A stretch of DNA of 64,000 bases from Pseudaquidulcibacter sp964443435 (GTDB taxonomy: Bacteria > Pseudomonadota > Alphaproteobacteria > Caulobacterales > Aquidulcibacteraceae): positions 1-64,000 of the forward strand of contig CAYUCW010000003.1 in NCBI GenBank assembly GCA_964443435.1. Reading direction: 5' to 3'. Position 1 is the stretch's first letter. The number at the start of each line of letters is the position of its first letter. Shown one piece after another: positions 43,621-52,965 of the stretch. Both the position numbers and the translations under genes were made by a program. The notes under the pieces were generated by a model. That model did no database searches, was not told the origin of the DNA, and saw only the letters and a program-made list of their open reading frames with translations.

Positions 43621-44714
43621 CTTAGCTTCTTATAAAATTGGGCTGCTTTATTTATTACGTTAATTGCTTTATTATAGACCTTTGCCTTCCATTCGTATTC
43701 CTGTGGATAAAAAGCAAGCTTACTATCATTTCTATAATTTGTATATTTAGGATTTTCCCGATTATTGGTTTTATAAAGCCAAGCCGCTTTTTGCGCGGCG
43801 GCTAATACTGAAATTGGATCAATAGTACCAAATTCCAAAGCAATAAATACTGCATTTTGCTTCTCAAAAAGAGAACATACTTTCGTGTCTATACTTCCAT
43901 AAACTTTTGCTGAAACAGAATTACCATTTGTAGTTGATTTAACTTCTTCGCCCCAAATTTCGTAGGCAGTTCTAAAGCACTTAGTTTCTTGAGGAAAATC
44001 AAGAATAATTTCTGAAGTTCCGTATTTTCCAAGCCCAGTATGAATATCAATAATACACAAGTTTTTTAAATCACTACAATTTTTGTGAAGATAATTAATA
44101 AGTATCATGTGTGACCAAGATGCAGTTTTGCCGCCAAAATAAATTCCGTCTTGGTGTTTGAATTGCCCTTTTGTTAAGGCGTTTTGTAATGCGTCAAAAC
44201 CATTATTTGCTGCATACTCAAAAAGCTTTTTTATCGAATTTTCAAGCGCATTTGATTCATATAAATCTGGCGCGGCATAGCTTGCGATTGTATCATATTC
44301 GTCAGAGCTGGGGAGATTATTAAAATCGCTTATGAAATTGCGGTTTAAATCAATATTATCCTCATTAAACCTTAAATCCCAAGCAAAGCCGTATGGATTT
44401 AAAGCATGTATAAGGATTAAATTGCTATTTTGCGTGAATTCTTTATACTCTCCAGAACTCAAAATGCCAGTTTGTACGGCTGAACCGCAATATCCCTCGG
44501 GCCCATGAGTGCCAGATATTACAATAATTGTATTTTCAAAATTTGACTTAGATTTTGCAATATTTATAGATAAATAATCACCATTTGGTGCTTTGAAATT
44601 GTTTAAGATAAATTCTTCGGTTTCAAAATTATTTTCTTGCGCGTTTTTTATAAATTTTGCTCGCGCTTCTGTATAATCATTGGAAAAGAATTCTTCTATA
44701 TTGGTCAAAACCAT
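43617..44714 (-). CDS. DUF2817 M14-like metallopeptidase
   Basis: A 365-residue protein of the DUF2817 family, related to M14 zinc carboxypeptidases. The zinc-site region is VISGTHGPEGYCG at about 64-76, followed by LNPYGFAWDLRFNEDNIDLNRNF, and the later ligand His lies in IIDIHTGLGKYG. A Glu in FIALEFGTIDP near residue 290 would fit the general base. No signal peptide, so it is cytoplasmic. In E. coli the epimerase gene ycjG lies beside mpaA, an M14 murein peptide amidase; here the epimerase gene overlaps this one by 10 bp, suggesting a similar muropeptide role. Confidence 0.8.
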   Translation of the reverse strand: MVLTNIEEFFSNDYTEARAKFIKNAQENNFETEEFILNNFKAPNGDYLSINIAKSKSNFENTIIVISGTHGPEGYCGSAVQTGILSSGEYKEFTQNSNLILIHALNPYGFAWDLRFNEDNIDLNRNFISDFNNLPSSDEYDTIASYAAPDLYESNALENSIKKLFEYAANNGFDALQNALTKGQFKHQDGIYFGGKTASWSHMILINYLHKNCSDLKNLCIIDIHTGLGKYGTSEIILDFPQETKCFRTAYEIWGEEVKSTTNGNSVSAKVYGSIDTKVCSLFEKQNAVFIALEFGTIDPISVLAAAQKAAWLYKTNNRENPKYTNYRNDSKLAFYPQEYEWKAKVYNKAINVINKAAQFYKKLR

Positions 44715-45697
44715 AATTCCTTAGATGGTGGATATAATAAGGCGTTATTATATTCTAAGCTAGGATTTCTATCGGTTTTTAATAATAATGGTCCATCTAA
44801 GTCCATATAATCTACTAGGCTTGATAAGATTGCCGCTTGGGCGGTAACAAGACTTGAACCTACCATACATCCAATCATTATTTGAAGATTATATTCACGT
44901 GCAATTTTTATAATTTTAAGGGCTTCGGTAATGCCGCCCGACTTATCAATTTTAAGATTTACACCATCGTAAAATTTGCTAAGCTTTTCTATGTCCTTTG
45001 AAGTATGAAAACTTTCATCGGCGAAAATTGGTATACCATAATTTTTAGTTAGAATTTTAACATCTTCGAATTCTTTAAATGGCTGCTCTATACAAATAGT
45101 AATATCTTTATTTATAGTTTCTAATAAATATTCAAAATCACTTAAATTTAAAGCTTCATTGGCATCAATAATAAATTTTGCATCACTTCGAATTTTCTGT
45201 ATTTCTTTAATTGCCAAAATATTTTCTTTATCGGCGATTTTTATCTTAAGAATTGGAAAATCCTTAAGCTCGATTGATTTAGTAATCATTTTATCAATTG
45301 TATCAATTGAAATAGTTATTGCGGTATTTTTAGGAATTGGGGCAGGGATATTCGCAATTTCAAATATATTCTTAGATTGTTTATTGGCTTCATAATGCCA
45401 TAGTGCACAATCAATTGCATTTCTTGCTGCCCCCGCTGGCATATTTATATTAAGCCAATCGCGACCATGAATTATAGCGTTTTCAATAAAATTTTCGATT
45501 TCATGTTTAACTGATTGTATTGTTTCATTATATCTTGGATATGGCACACATTCGCCAATACCAAAATATTTATCATCAAAGATTTTAACGCTTATGGTTT
45601 CTATATGCGACTTTGAGCCACGCGAAATTCTAAACACTTCTTTGAGGTTGAATTGCTCATGAAAAATTTGAAATTTAATTTTAGAAGCGTTTAACAT
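44705..45697 (-). CDS. Dipeptide epimerase (L-Ala-D/L-Glu epimerase-like)
   Basis: A 330-residue enolase-superfamily enzyme, muconate-lactonizing subgroup. The catalytic lysine pair is ILKIKIAD (Lys151, Lys153) and LKIDKSGG (Lys252). Metal ligands are Asp178 (IIDANE), Glu204 (CIEQPF) and Asp227 (FADESF), and DLDGP near the C-terminus completes the dipeptide-epimerase pattern. Such enzymes convert L-Ala-D-Glu from peptidoglycan to L-Ala-L-Glu so that it can be degraded. It is first in the four-gene operon; the substrate is inferred from the family and neighbours. Confidence 0.88.
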   Translation of the reverse strand: MLNASKIKFQIFHEQFNLKEVFRISRGSKSHIETISVKIFDDKYFGIGECVPYPRYNETIQSVKHEIENFIENAIIHGRDWLNINMPAGAARNAIDCALWHYEANKQSKNIFEIANIPAPIPKNTAITISIDTIDKMITKSIELKDFPILKIKIADKENILAIKEIQKIRSDAKFIIDANEALNLSDFEYLLETINKDITICIEQPFKEFEDVKILTKNYGIPIFADESFHTSKDIEKLSKFYDGVNLKIDKSGGITEALKIIKIAREYNLQIMIGCMVGSSLVTAQAAILSSLVDYMDLDGPLLLKTDRNPSLEYNNALLYPPSKELWF

Positions 45698-45819
45698 ATT
45701 TAAAGATTAATTAGATTTGGATTTAACGCAATATATTATTTTTAAAATGTATTGGTTTGTTAAATTTAGTTAAAATATCTTGTTTCAATTCAATTTGCGC
45801 TTTATTGATAAGTTATATT

Positions 45820-46992
45820 ATGAATCAAGAAGAAAACCAAATTTTATCTGAAAACCAAAATCCTCCAAAATTACTTATGAAGGATATAGAGAATAATTTG
45901 CATTTCAAAATTGAAGGTGATTTACTTATTTCAACAATTGAAAAATTGGAAAATGAAACAATCAATTTAAAATCATATTTAAGTAAAAATAATAGCACAC
46001 CTTTAAATGTAAGCTTTGATTTTAGTAATATAAAAATTATTGATAGTGCAGGGGCGCTATTTTTAAAGAATTTGGTCGATTTTTTTAAAGCCCAAAATAT
46101 AAAAACAAATATTTCAAATTATGGATCTATTAGTTCTGAAAAGCTTATAAAAGAAATTGAAACTTTTAACCTAATTGAAGAAAGCCATAAGCCCGAAAAT
46201 ATAAGTTTTAAAAACAGAATAAAAAATTTCCTTGTAGATATTGGCAAAGAAATTTCAGGAAGCTTGAATTTTATTGGGGCCACTGTTTTCGCATTTTTAG
46301 ATGCGATTAAAAACCCTGGGCAAATTCGTTGGTTACCTGTTTTTTCAGTTGCTGAAACCGCAGGGATAAATGCAATTCCAATTATTATGGTTTTAACATT
46401 TTTTATTGGCGCAGTTATTTCATTTATGGGCGTGCAAATTTTATCTAAATTTGGTGCTTCGGTTTTTACAATTGATTTATTAGGTATTTCAATCTTGCGT
46501 GAGTTTGCGGTACTAATTACTTCAGTCCTTATCGCGGGCAGGTCGGCAAGTGCCTTTGCCGCGCAAATTGGTTCAATGAAAATGAATCAAGAAATAGATG
46601 CAATGTCAATTATTGGCATTGATACTATGAAAATGTTAGTTTTGCCGCGTGTCTTGGCATTATTAATAATGCTCCCGATTTTAACATTTTTTGCAATTAT
46701 AGCCGGTTTGGTTGGTGGCGGACTTGTTTGTCTTTTTTCAATAGACATGAGCCTTGGAATGTTTCTTTCAAGACTTCAAACTATTGATGATACGAACTTT
46801 TGGACAGGAATGGCTAAAGCCCCAATTTTCGCTATAATAATAGCTATTATTGGCTGTCGTCACGGCTTGATGGTTGGGAATGATGTAATTTCTTTAGGTA
46901 AAAATACGACTTCTGCGGTCGTGCAATCAATATTCATGGTTATAATTGTCGATGCTATATTTGCAATAATTTATTATGAGATTGGGATATAA
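45820..46992 (+). CDS. mlaE: MlaE-type ABC permease with fused STAS domain
   Basis: I use the ATG at 45820 (390 residues); the frame extends to a TTG at 45757 without support. The N-terminal about 120 residues form a STAS domain (FDFSNIKIIDSAGALFLKNL), equivalent to MlaB. The rest is the MlaE permease with about five helices and the conserved AETAGINAIPIIMVL, VLITSVLIAGRSASAFAAQIG and MKMNQEIDAMSIIGID. It moves phospholipids between the membranes with MlaF, MlaD and the lipoprotein below. Its TAA overlaps the MlaF ATG by one base. Confidence 0.92.
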   Translation: MNQEENQILSENQNPPKLLMKDIENNLHFKIEGDLLISTIEKLENETINLKSYLSKNNSTPLNVSFDFSNIKIIDSAGALFLKNLVDFFKAQNIKTNISNYGSISSEKLIKEIETFNLIEESHKPENISFKNRIKNFLVDIGKEISGSLNFIGATVFAFLDAIKNPGQIRWLPVFSVAETAGINAIPIIMVLTFFIGAVISFMGVQILSKFGASVFTIDLLGISILREFAVLITSVLIAGRSASAFAAQIGSMKMNQEIDAMSIIGIDTMKMLVLPRVLALLIMLPILTFFAIIAGLVGGGLVCLFSIDMSLGMFLSRLQTIDDTNFWTGMAKAPIFAIIIAIIGCRHGLMVGNDVISLGKNTTSAVVQSIFMVIIVDAIFAIIYYEIGI

Positions 46993-47786
46993 TGGCTAAT
47001 ATTACCCCAATATTAAAATTAAAAGATGATGAGATTGCGATAAAGCTTCGTAATATTACTAATCAATTTGGTGATTTTAAAATTCATGAAAATCTTGATT
47101 TGGATATTATAAAGGGTGAAACTATAGGCTTGGTTGGTGGTTCTGGCGCTGGTAAATCTGTATTAATGCGATCTATTATTGGATTAAATCAACCTTCTGA
47201 GGGTGTCGTAAAAGTATATGGTATAAATGTTTGGGAAAAGCCGGAAATCGCAAATATAGTACTTGCTTCAAAAATCGGCGTTATGTTTCAAGATGGCGCT
47301 TTATTTTCGTCACTTACAGTCATAGAAAATATACTTGTACCTCTAAATGAACATACAAATTTAAGTGAAGAATTTAAATATGAAATTGCAAAATTAAAGA
47401 TTCTTATGGCAGGACTTCCATTATCGGCGGCGCATAAATTACCATCTGAATTATCTGGCGGAATGCGGAAGCGCGCGGCCCTTGCAAGGGCACTTGCACT
47501 TGATCCGCCTATTTTATTTCTTGATGAACCAACGGCTGGCTTGGATCCAATCACCGCAAGTCTTTTTGATGAATTAGTAAATCAATTAAAAGTAACAATG
47601 GGTTTAACGGTATTTATTATCACTCATGACCTTGATACTCTTCATGCTTCTTGTGATAGAATCGCGGTTTTGTCAGATAAGAAAATATCGAAAATTGGGC
47701 CTGAAAAACATGTAAGATCAAAAACAGAAGGTTGGTTAAAAGAATATTTCTCTGGTCCAAGAGGGCGTGCGGCATATGGTAAATAA
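46992..47786 (+). CDS. mlaF: MlaF-type ABC transporter ATP-binding protein
   Basis: A 264-residue ATPase of the Mla lipid transporter. Walker A GGSGAGKSV, signature LSGGMRKRAALARALA, Walker B ILFLDEPTAGLDP and the switch His in VFIITHDLDTL are all present. The ATG overlaps the mlaE stop, so the two are translationally coupled; mlaD follows after 93 bp. Confidence 0.95.
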   Translation: MANITPILKLKDDEIAIKLRNITNQFGDFKIHENLDLDIIKGETIGLVGGSGAGKSVLMRSIIGLNQPSEGVVKVYGINVWEKPEIANIVLASKIGVMFQDGALFSSLTVIENILVPLNEHTNLSEEFKYEIAKLKILMAGLPLSAAHKLPSELSGGMRKRAALARALALDPPILFLDEPTAGLDPITASLFDELVNQLKVTMGLTVFIITHDLDTLHASCDRIAVLSDKKISKIGPEKHVRSKTEGWLKEYFSGPRGRAAYGK

Positions 47787-47879
47787 CAAAAACAGTCTAA
47801 AGATATTAATCACTTGGCAAATTTGGTGAAAATGGTTAATTTCAATAAGATTAAGAATCCTTGGTGGTCTGAGTAATTT

Positions 47880-48980
47880 ATGGAAAATCGTGCAAATTAT
47901 ATGATGGTTGGTTTTTTCACTGTCATGTCATTAATAATGGCAGCGATTTTTGTTGTCTGGATTGCTAATTTCGATTTTGATAAACAATATGCGACATATG
48001 ACGTAGTTTTTGAAGGTCCTGTACGAGGCGTTGAACTTGGCGGCGAAGTAAGATTTAACGGCATTAAAGTTGGCGATGTAACAGACCTTGGTTTGAATAA
48101 AGGAAACTCTACCGAAGTCATTGCCACAATAAGGGTTTTGTCTGATACACCAGTTAAACAAGATTCAATTGCCCAGCTTGAGCCAGCTGGACTTACAGGT
48201 CTTGCATATATTCAGATTTTGGCCGGAAGCGCTAATTCACCAAAACTTGTTAGGCAAAAAGGTTTGGCGCGTCCAACAATTTATACCAAACGTGGTCAGA
48301 TTGATAGCTTATTCCAAGGCGGTCAAGGTTTACTTGATACAAGTATGCAAACTATGGAACGACTAAATAGATTATTTTCTAATAAAAATTTAGAAAATAT
48401 GACATCAACAATTTCAAATGTTGAAAAAGCTACAAATTTAATTGTTCAAAAAGATCAATTGCTTGATAATTCATCGGCGGCCGCCTTAGCGGTTAAAGAA
48501 GCAGGCGTGGAAGTTTCAAGACTTGCGCAATCATTAAGTGGCGCTTCAAAAGCAATAGGTGTTTACGATGAATTAGGGCAGACACTAGTTAAACAAACCA
48601 ATGAAATAGGGTCAAGAACTGTTGTAATTTTAGATCAAAGCCAAGTAGTTACAGAAAATCTGCAAACCCTTACCAAGAATGCAAATGCCACAATTACTCA
48701 ATCACAAAATACTTTGTCTGAAATTGAGCAAACTGCGCAATCTCTAAGAACCGCTACATCAAATATAAATACTGCGGTGACGAGTGTTGATACAGCTGCA
48801 AAAACTGTTGATAGTTTCTTTACTCAAGGAAGTTATGAAACTTTGCCTGATGTGAGTGCGGCGGCGCAGTCAATGAAAAATGCAACCGATAGCGTTGAAA
48901 AACTTGTTCAAGAAACGACTAATAGCCCAACTGGTCTTTTATCAAAAGCACCTAATCCAAAGGTTAAGTGGAAAAAATAA
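47880..48980 (+). CDS. mlaD: MlaD-type MCE protein
   Basis: A 366-residue periplasmic lipid-binding subunit anchored by one N-terminal helix (about 7-28). The MCE domain is at about 38-115 (YDVVFEGPVRGVELGGEVRFNGIKVGDV, quoted here by its ends YDVVFEG...KVGDV; then LEPAGLTGLAYIQI). A long helical region from about 150 to 345 with heptad-like Thr/Ser/Asn-rich repeats follows, typical of the longer alphaproteobacterial versions. The stop overlaps the start of the lipoprotein gene. Confidence 0.92.
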   Translation: MENRANYMMVGFFTVMSLIMAAIFVVWIANFDFDKQYATYDVVFEGPVRGVELGGEVRFNGIKVGDVTDLGLNKGNSTEVIATIRVLSDTPVKQDSIAQLEPAGLTGLAYIQILAGSANSPKLVRQKGLARPTIYTKRGQIDSLFQGGQGLLDTSMQTMERLNRLFSNKNLENMTSTISNVEKATNLIVQKDQLLDNSSAAALAVKEAGVEVSRLAQSLSGASKAIGVYDELGQTLVKQTNEIGSRTVVILDQSQVVTENLQTLTKNANATITQSQNTLSEIEQTAQSLRTATSNINTAVTSVDTAAKTVDSFFTQGSYETLPDVSAAAQSMKNATDSVEKLVQETTNSPTGLLSKAPNPKVKWKK

Positions 48981-49609
48981 TGAAAATTCAAAAATCAAAA
49001 ACATTATTTTTATTATTGGCTTCAAGCTTAGTTTTAACTGGTTGTATTTCTTTATTACCAAAACCAGGGAAGCCGCCAACCATCTATCCATTGTCACCTA
49101 TTAAAGATTTTCAAAAATATGAAGATCAAGTTCCTTTTAATATTTCAATTGGTTTACCAAGTTTACCGCGTGCAAATTCCGGAATTGAAATCGTAGCAAA
49201 ACAAAGAAATGGAACTATTGCCTATATTGATGGTTTAAATCTTGCCAGTTCTGCACCTATTAGTATTCAAAATATTATTATTGGCACTTTTGATAAATCT
49301 ATGGCTTTTCGCGCAGTTGTTAGAGGACTTAGTGCTACTCGTCCCGATTTCGAATTATTTATTGATGTTGCAGTTTTTGAAGTTGAAATGCCGTATAAAA
49401 AATCAAATGGTAAAGCCGTGATTGAACTTACGGCTAGGCTTATCGATGGTAAGTCAAGAAAACCTTTAGCAATTAAAGTATTTAAAGCCGAGCAGGACGC
49501 CCAAAAAGGCGATGAGGAAGAAGCGGCAATCGCACTTGAAATTGCTACTCAGAATTTATCTAAAGAATTATTAGATTGGTCTATAAATGCTGGTCGCGCA
49601 TATTATTAA
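48980..49609 (+). CDS. ABC-type transport auxiliary lipoprotein (Mla-associated)
   Basis: A 209-residue lipoprotein (start ATG at 48980, overlapping the mlaD TAA). The lipobox is LVLTGC with Cys22. The mature domain resembles the ABC_trans_aux family: ISIGLPSLPRANSGIEIV, then FDKSMAFRAVVRG, and an acidic C-terminal helix. In alphaproteobacterial Mla-like systems this lipoprotein takes the outer-membrane end of the pathway. The 3' end overlaps the convergent coiled-coil gene by 4 bp. Confidence 0.85.
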   Translation: MKIQKSKTLFLLLASSLVLTGCISLLPKPGKPPTIYPLSPIKDFQKYEDQVPFNISIGLPSLPRANSGIEIVAKQRNGTIAYIDGLNLASSAPISIQNIIIGTFDKSMAFRAVVRGLSATRPDFELFIDVAVFEVEMPYKKSNGKAVIELTARLIDGKSRKPLAIKVFKAEQDAQKGDEEEAAIALEIATQNLSKELLDWSINAGRAYY

Positions 49610-51957
49610 TCAAGTGCCGCGTCGCCAATTAAATATAAGCGTAACTCATCACCAGATAATCTATTCTTAGCTGATTTCTCTCTACGTTCTTCAATGAATT
49701 TCACGATGAAAGATCTAAAATTACTATTTGAATTCATAATGCCTTGCAAATCACTTACAAGTTTTGGATAAGCAAGTTTAGTAGGGTTAAGCTTTTTATC
49801 TTGGTTTCTTAACGTTGCTTGGTATATTCTTGCAAGTGATGTTTCAATGATTTTATTTCTTAAATCCAGCTCACTTATTAAATATTTTTCAATATTAGAA
49901 ACTTCAACATCATTTGAATCTATTGCCGAAAGTATATCCTTCCAATTCCATTCATTTGAAACATTATTACGATTTAATGGGCTTATATAGTTTAAGTCTT
50001 TATAAGGGTCATCGTTTGGTAAAATGTTTAATGGTTTTGGTTCTTCAATCTCATTAATATTTTTAAGATTAAGTTTTGATATGGCTTCAATTGGCAAGTC
50101 TTCTGGCTTGTCTTTTGTTTCAGATTTTACAGATCTTACATTTATAGAAGGTGATAATATTGAATTAAACTTTGGTTCTTTATCTTCAAAAGGCTTTTCT
50201 TCAATTTTATTTTCTTGAATTACCGGAGCGGTTCTTTCAATTGAAACAGGGTTAATAGGTGGGTTTATCCCAGAAAGGCCACCAATTCTTTGAACCACTT
50301 CCCCTAAAGCAGAATAAGATTCTCTAAGTCTTGCTTGGAACGCATCATCAAGGGCTTTTGTTTCTTCTGCCGCTTTTTTGCCGGTTTCATTGAGTTTCTC
50401 TAAGGTGGCTGATAAAGCAGACTCAACGGCCATTGCACGCTCAGCGGCTTCTTGTGGAAGCTTAGAAAGCTTCTCATTAAGCCCGTCTATAATTGTTTCT
50501 ACGCTTGCCGCTTGAATAGCACATATATTAGATATTTCTTCAAACCTTTTTTGAACTGTTGCCCCTGCATCATTTAAAAGACTAGTAGAATTATTTACAA
50601 TACGCTTTGCATCTTCAATTCTATTTTGAGTAAATCTTTCGGCATCATTGCTAATCTCAAAGCTTTGTTGTCTTAAAGTCTCTATCTTGGTTTTGCTATT
50701 TTCAAGATTTGAATTAAGTATATCGCTAGTTTCAATGCTTAAATTACTTATATTGCTTGAAGCATTTTGAAGCTCTTGAAGGTGCGATAAAGTAATATTC
50801 TTCGCATTACTGATTTCAAAGTTTAATTTATCAAATATACTTTTTGTTGCTTCATCAGTAGCGATTTTTAATTCAGCTATTGAATTTTGCGCATTATTCT
50901 TAGTGGCTTCATTTGCATTTTGAATAATTCGATTAGTCTGCATCGCTATATTATTAATGTTAGACGCCGATGTATTTAATTCGATTGCAGTGTTTTGAAG
51001 CTCACTATTAGCAGCAGTTGCAATATTTTTTGCGTCAAAAATAATTTGTGTAGCTTTATCAAGGGCAAGTTCTGATTTTGAAGATGCTCTCTCTAAGTCA
51101 TCAATTGCACCCATGGTTTTGGCAACCGCAATATCAATTTTTTCAGCAATTGCATTGGCGCTTGTGCTAACTTCTTGTGTTTGTAATGCAAGATTTTGCG
51201 CGGCCTTACTCATGATGGCCGCATTTTCATTTATGCCCTGTGTTGCAATAATAGTTGCCGACTTAGTTGAATTATTAAGTTCACTTAAAGTTTTTAAGAG
51301 ATTGTCTAAACGATTTCTTTCAGTTTCCATATTTGAAACTAATTCAAAAGTACCAGATTTTGCATCTTCTGAAACCTTACGAAGGCTTGCGGTTTTAATT
51401 TCTATGTTATTCTCAAGACCACCAAGTTTATTTGTTACAATATCAAGTGTATTCTCAAGCTTCTCAATTTCTTCTCTGATATTTGCAATTGAAGATTTAG
51501 CGGCATTTTGACTAAATTTTTCTGGTTCTAATAATTTTTTTGTTAAATTAATAAGTGTTCTTGTTTCTGAATTAGATCTTGCAAGATTATCACTCATAAT
51601 CCCTGCTAAGATTGAAAATGCCGCAGGGCCCAACAGGGTAATTAATATTGCAAAACTATTTAGATTATTAGTGTTTTCATTTGAAATGAAATATAAAATC
51701 GTTCCAAGAATCCAAATAATAGCTACTGAAATTGCAACTAATAAGCTTAAAGAGCTATTCGCTTTTTTTCTTTTTCTTCCGCGAGTTTTTCTATTGTCTT
51801 CATACATGTTTTCAAAGACAAGACTATTATCTTCACGGACAATCATATTGTCCTTTGGCTTTAAAAAAGAATCTTTATCTATCTCAGAATCTTTGATGTT
51901 ATTTTCTGAAATTTTATCAAAACTTATATCTTTGAAAGTTTTATCTTCATTATTCAT
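49606..51957 (-). CDS. Large coiled-coil membrane protein, possibly TipN-like
   Basis: A 783-residue protein. The N-terminal 65 residues are charged, with a basic RKTRGRKRKK patch at about 56-65, then two membrane helices at about 68-92 and 98-122. A very long helical coiled-coil region (about 140-560) rich in Asn, Ser, Ala and Glu follows, and a C-terminal globular part (about 640-783) with NEWNWKDILSAIDSND. The layout (two N-terminal helices, long coiled coil, about 800 residues) matches TipN, the Caulobacter pole-marking protein, and related rhizobial proteins. This is architecture, not demonstrated homology. The next gene, divergent, is a response regulator, which fits a signalling neighbourhood. 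Confidence 0.6.
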   Translation of the reverse strand: MNNEDKTFKDISFDKISENNIKDSEIDKDSFLKPKDNMIVREDNSLVFENMYEDNRKTRGRKRKKANSSLSLLVAISVAIIWILGTILYFISNENTNNLNSFAILITLLGPAAFSILAGIMSDNLARSNSETRTLINLTKKLLEPEKFSQNAAKSSIANIREEIEKLENTLDIVTNKLGGLENNIEIKTASLRKVSEDAKSGTFELVSNMETERNRLDNLLKTLSELNNSTKSATIIATQGINENAAIMSKAAQNLALQTQEVSTSANAIAEKIDIAVAKTMGAIDDLERASSKSELALDKATQIIFDAKNIATAANSELQNTAIELNTSASNINNIAMQTNRIIQNANEATKNNAQNSIAELKIATDEATKSIFDKLNFEISNAKNITLSHLQELQNASSNISNLSIETSDILNSNLENSKTKIETLRQQSFEISNDAERFTQNRIEDAKRIVNNSTSLLNDAGATVQKRFEEISNICAIQAASVETIIDGLNEKLSKLPQEAAERAMAVESALSATLEKLNETGKKAAEETKALDDAFQARLRESYSALGEVVQRIGGLSGINPPINPVSIERTAPVIQENKIEEKPFEDKEPKFNSILSPSINVRSVKSETKDKPEDLPIEAISKLNLKNINEIEEPKPLNILPNDDPYKDLNYISPLNRNNVSNEWNWKDILSAIDSNDVEVSNIEKYLISELDLRNKIIETSLARIYQATLRNQDKKLNPTKLAYPKLVSDLQGIMNSNSNFRSFIVKFIEERREKSAKNRLSGDELRLYLIGDAALD

Positions 51958-52162
51958 TATTTTGCTTTACATAGATACTTAAAAAAACGTATCAAAGTTA
52001 AAACTCTAAACAGGTCATAAAATCAATACTTATTTTTAACAATAATGCATTTGCAAAAAATAATGGTAAATATTATGCATAGAAACTCCCCTAATTTTAT
52101 ATAAATGTAGATTAAGTAATAAATTTTAAATTAATTTGCGGTTCAGTTACCTGGGGGATAAC

Positions 52163-52918
52163 GTGAAAAGAATTTTATACGCCGAAGATAATCCAGGCAT
52201 GAGGAAAATGGTATCCCATTTCCTTAGTGCAGGTGGTTTTGAAGTAGTAGCAACTTCAGACGGTGATGAGGCTATTATTGAAGCAAAGCACATTAAATAT
52301 GATGTAATACTTCTGGATGTAACAATGGAACGTGTAGATGGTATGGAAGCCGCGCACGAAATAAGAAATAAAATTAATAAGAACCAAGATACCCCAATAA
52401 TTGGCCTTACCGGAAGATCAGAGCCAGATGAAATTTTAAAATGCGAAGATGCAGGCATGGATCTTGTATTAACCAAGCCAGTAGATCTTGAGCAATTAAT
52501 AGATGTATTACTTAATATCGAAAGATGTGAATTTGAAGATTATCGCGATGACTTACATAAAGAACAAGAAATTTCTAATTCTAATATTTTGAAAATTATC
52601 GATATTGATGTCTTAAAGAAATATAAAGAGCTTGCGGGAACTGCTTCTGTTGAAGGAGTCTTGCATGATTTTTCAGATCAATGGCCTCGCAAAATTGGTG
52701 AATTATATACTTCATTAGTGAATGCAGATTTAATTGCATTTGCCAGAGCAAATGAGGAATTATCAGTTCTTGCCGCAGGTATTGGCGCAGGAAAACTAGC
52801 TCATTATTCATCTATTGCTTCTAGTTGTGATAATGTGGATAAAATGAAAACTTTTATGCCAGATATTGTTAATGCTTGCCAAGAAGTTCAAACCATTGTT
52901 ACAGGTTTAAAATCATAG
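52163..52918 (+). CDS. Response regulator with a C-terminal Hpt-like domain lacking the histidine
   Basis: I start it at the GTG at 52163 (251 residues), with GGGGGA upstream. Residues 1-120 are an intact receiver: acidic Asp9, phospho-acceptor Asp52 in DVILLDVTM, and Lys in LTKPVD. From about 150 to 245 is an alpha-helical Hpt-like domain (LHDFSDQWPRKIGELYTSL...). The segment where the Hpt motif AHxxKGS should be reads ANEELSVLAAGIG; the phospho-His is absent. It may therefore bind rather than transfer phosphate. Divergent from the coiled-coil gene. Confidence 0.75.
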   Translation: MKRILYAEDNPGMRKMVSHFLSAGGFEVVATSDGDEAIIEAKHIKYDVILLDVTMERVDGMEAAHEIRNKINKNQDTPIIGLTGRSEPDEILKCEDAGMDLVLTKPVDLEQLIDVLLNIERCEFEDYRDDLHKEQEISNSNILKIIDIDVLKKYKELAGTASVEGVLHDFSDQWPRKIGELYTSLVNADLIAFARANEELSVLAAGIGAGKLAHYSSIASSCDNVDKMKTFMPDIVNACQEVQTIVTGLKS

Positions 52919-52943
52919 GCTATTGTTTTGCCTAATTTAAGAT

Positions 52944-52961
52944 GGGGCGCAGAAGCGCCCC
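52944..52961. terminator. GC-rich hairpin between convergent genes
   Basis: GGGGCGC (52944-52950) pairs with GCGCCCC (52955-52961) across AGAA. There is no T tract on either side, so efficiency is doubtful, but its position between two stops fits a terminator. Confidence 0.45.
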
Positions 52962-52965
52962 TAAA

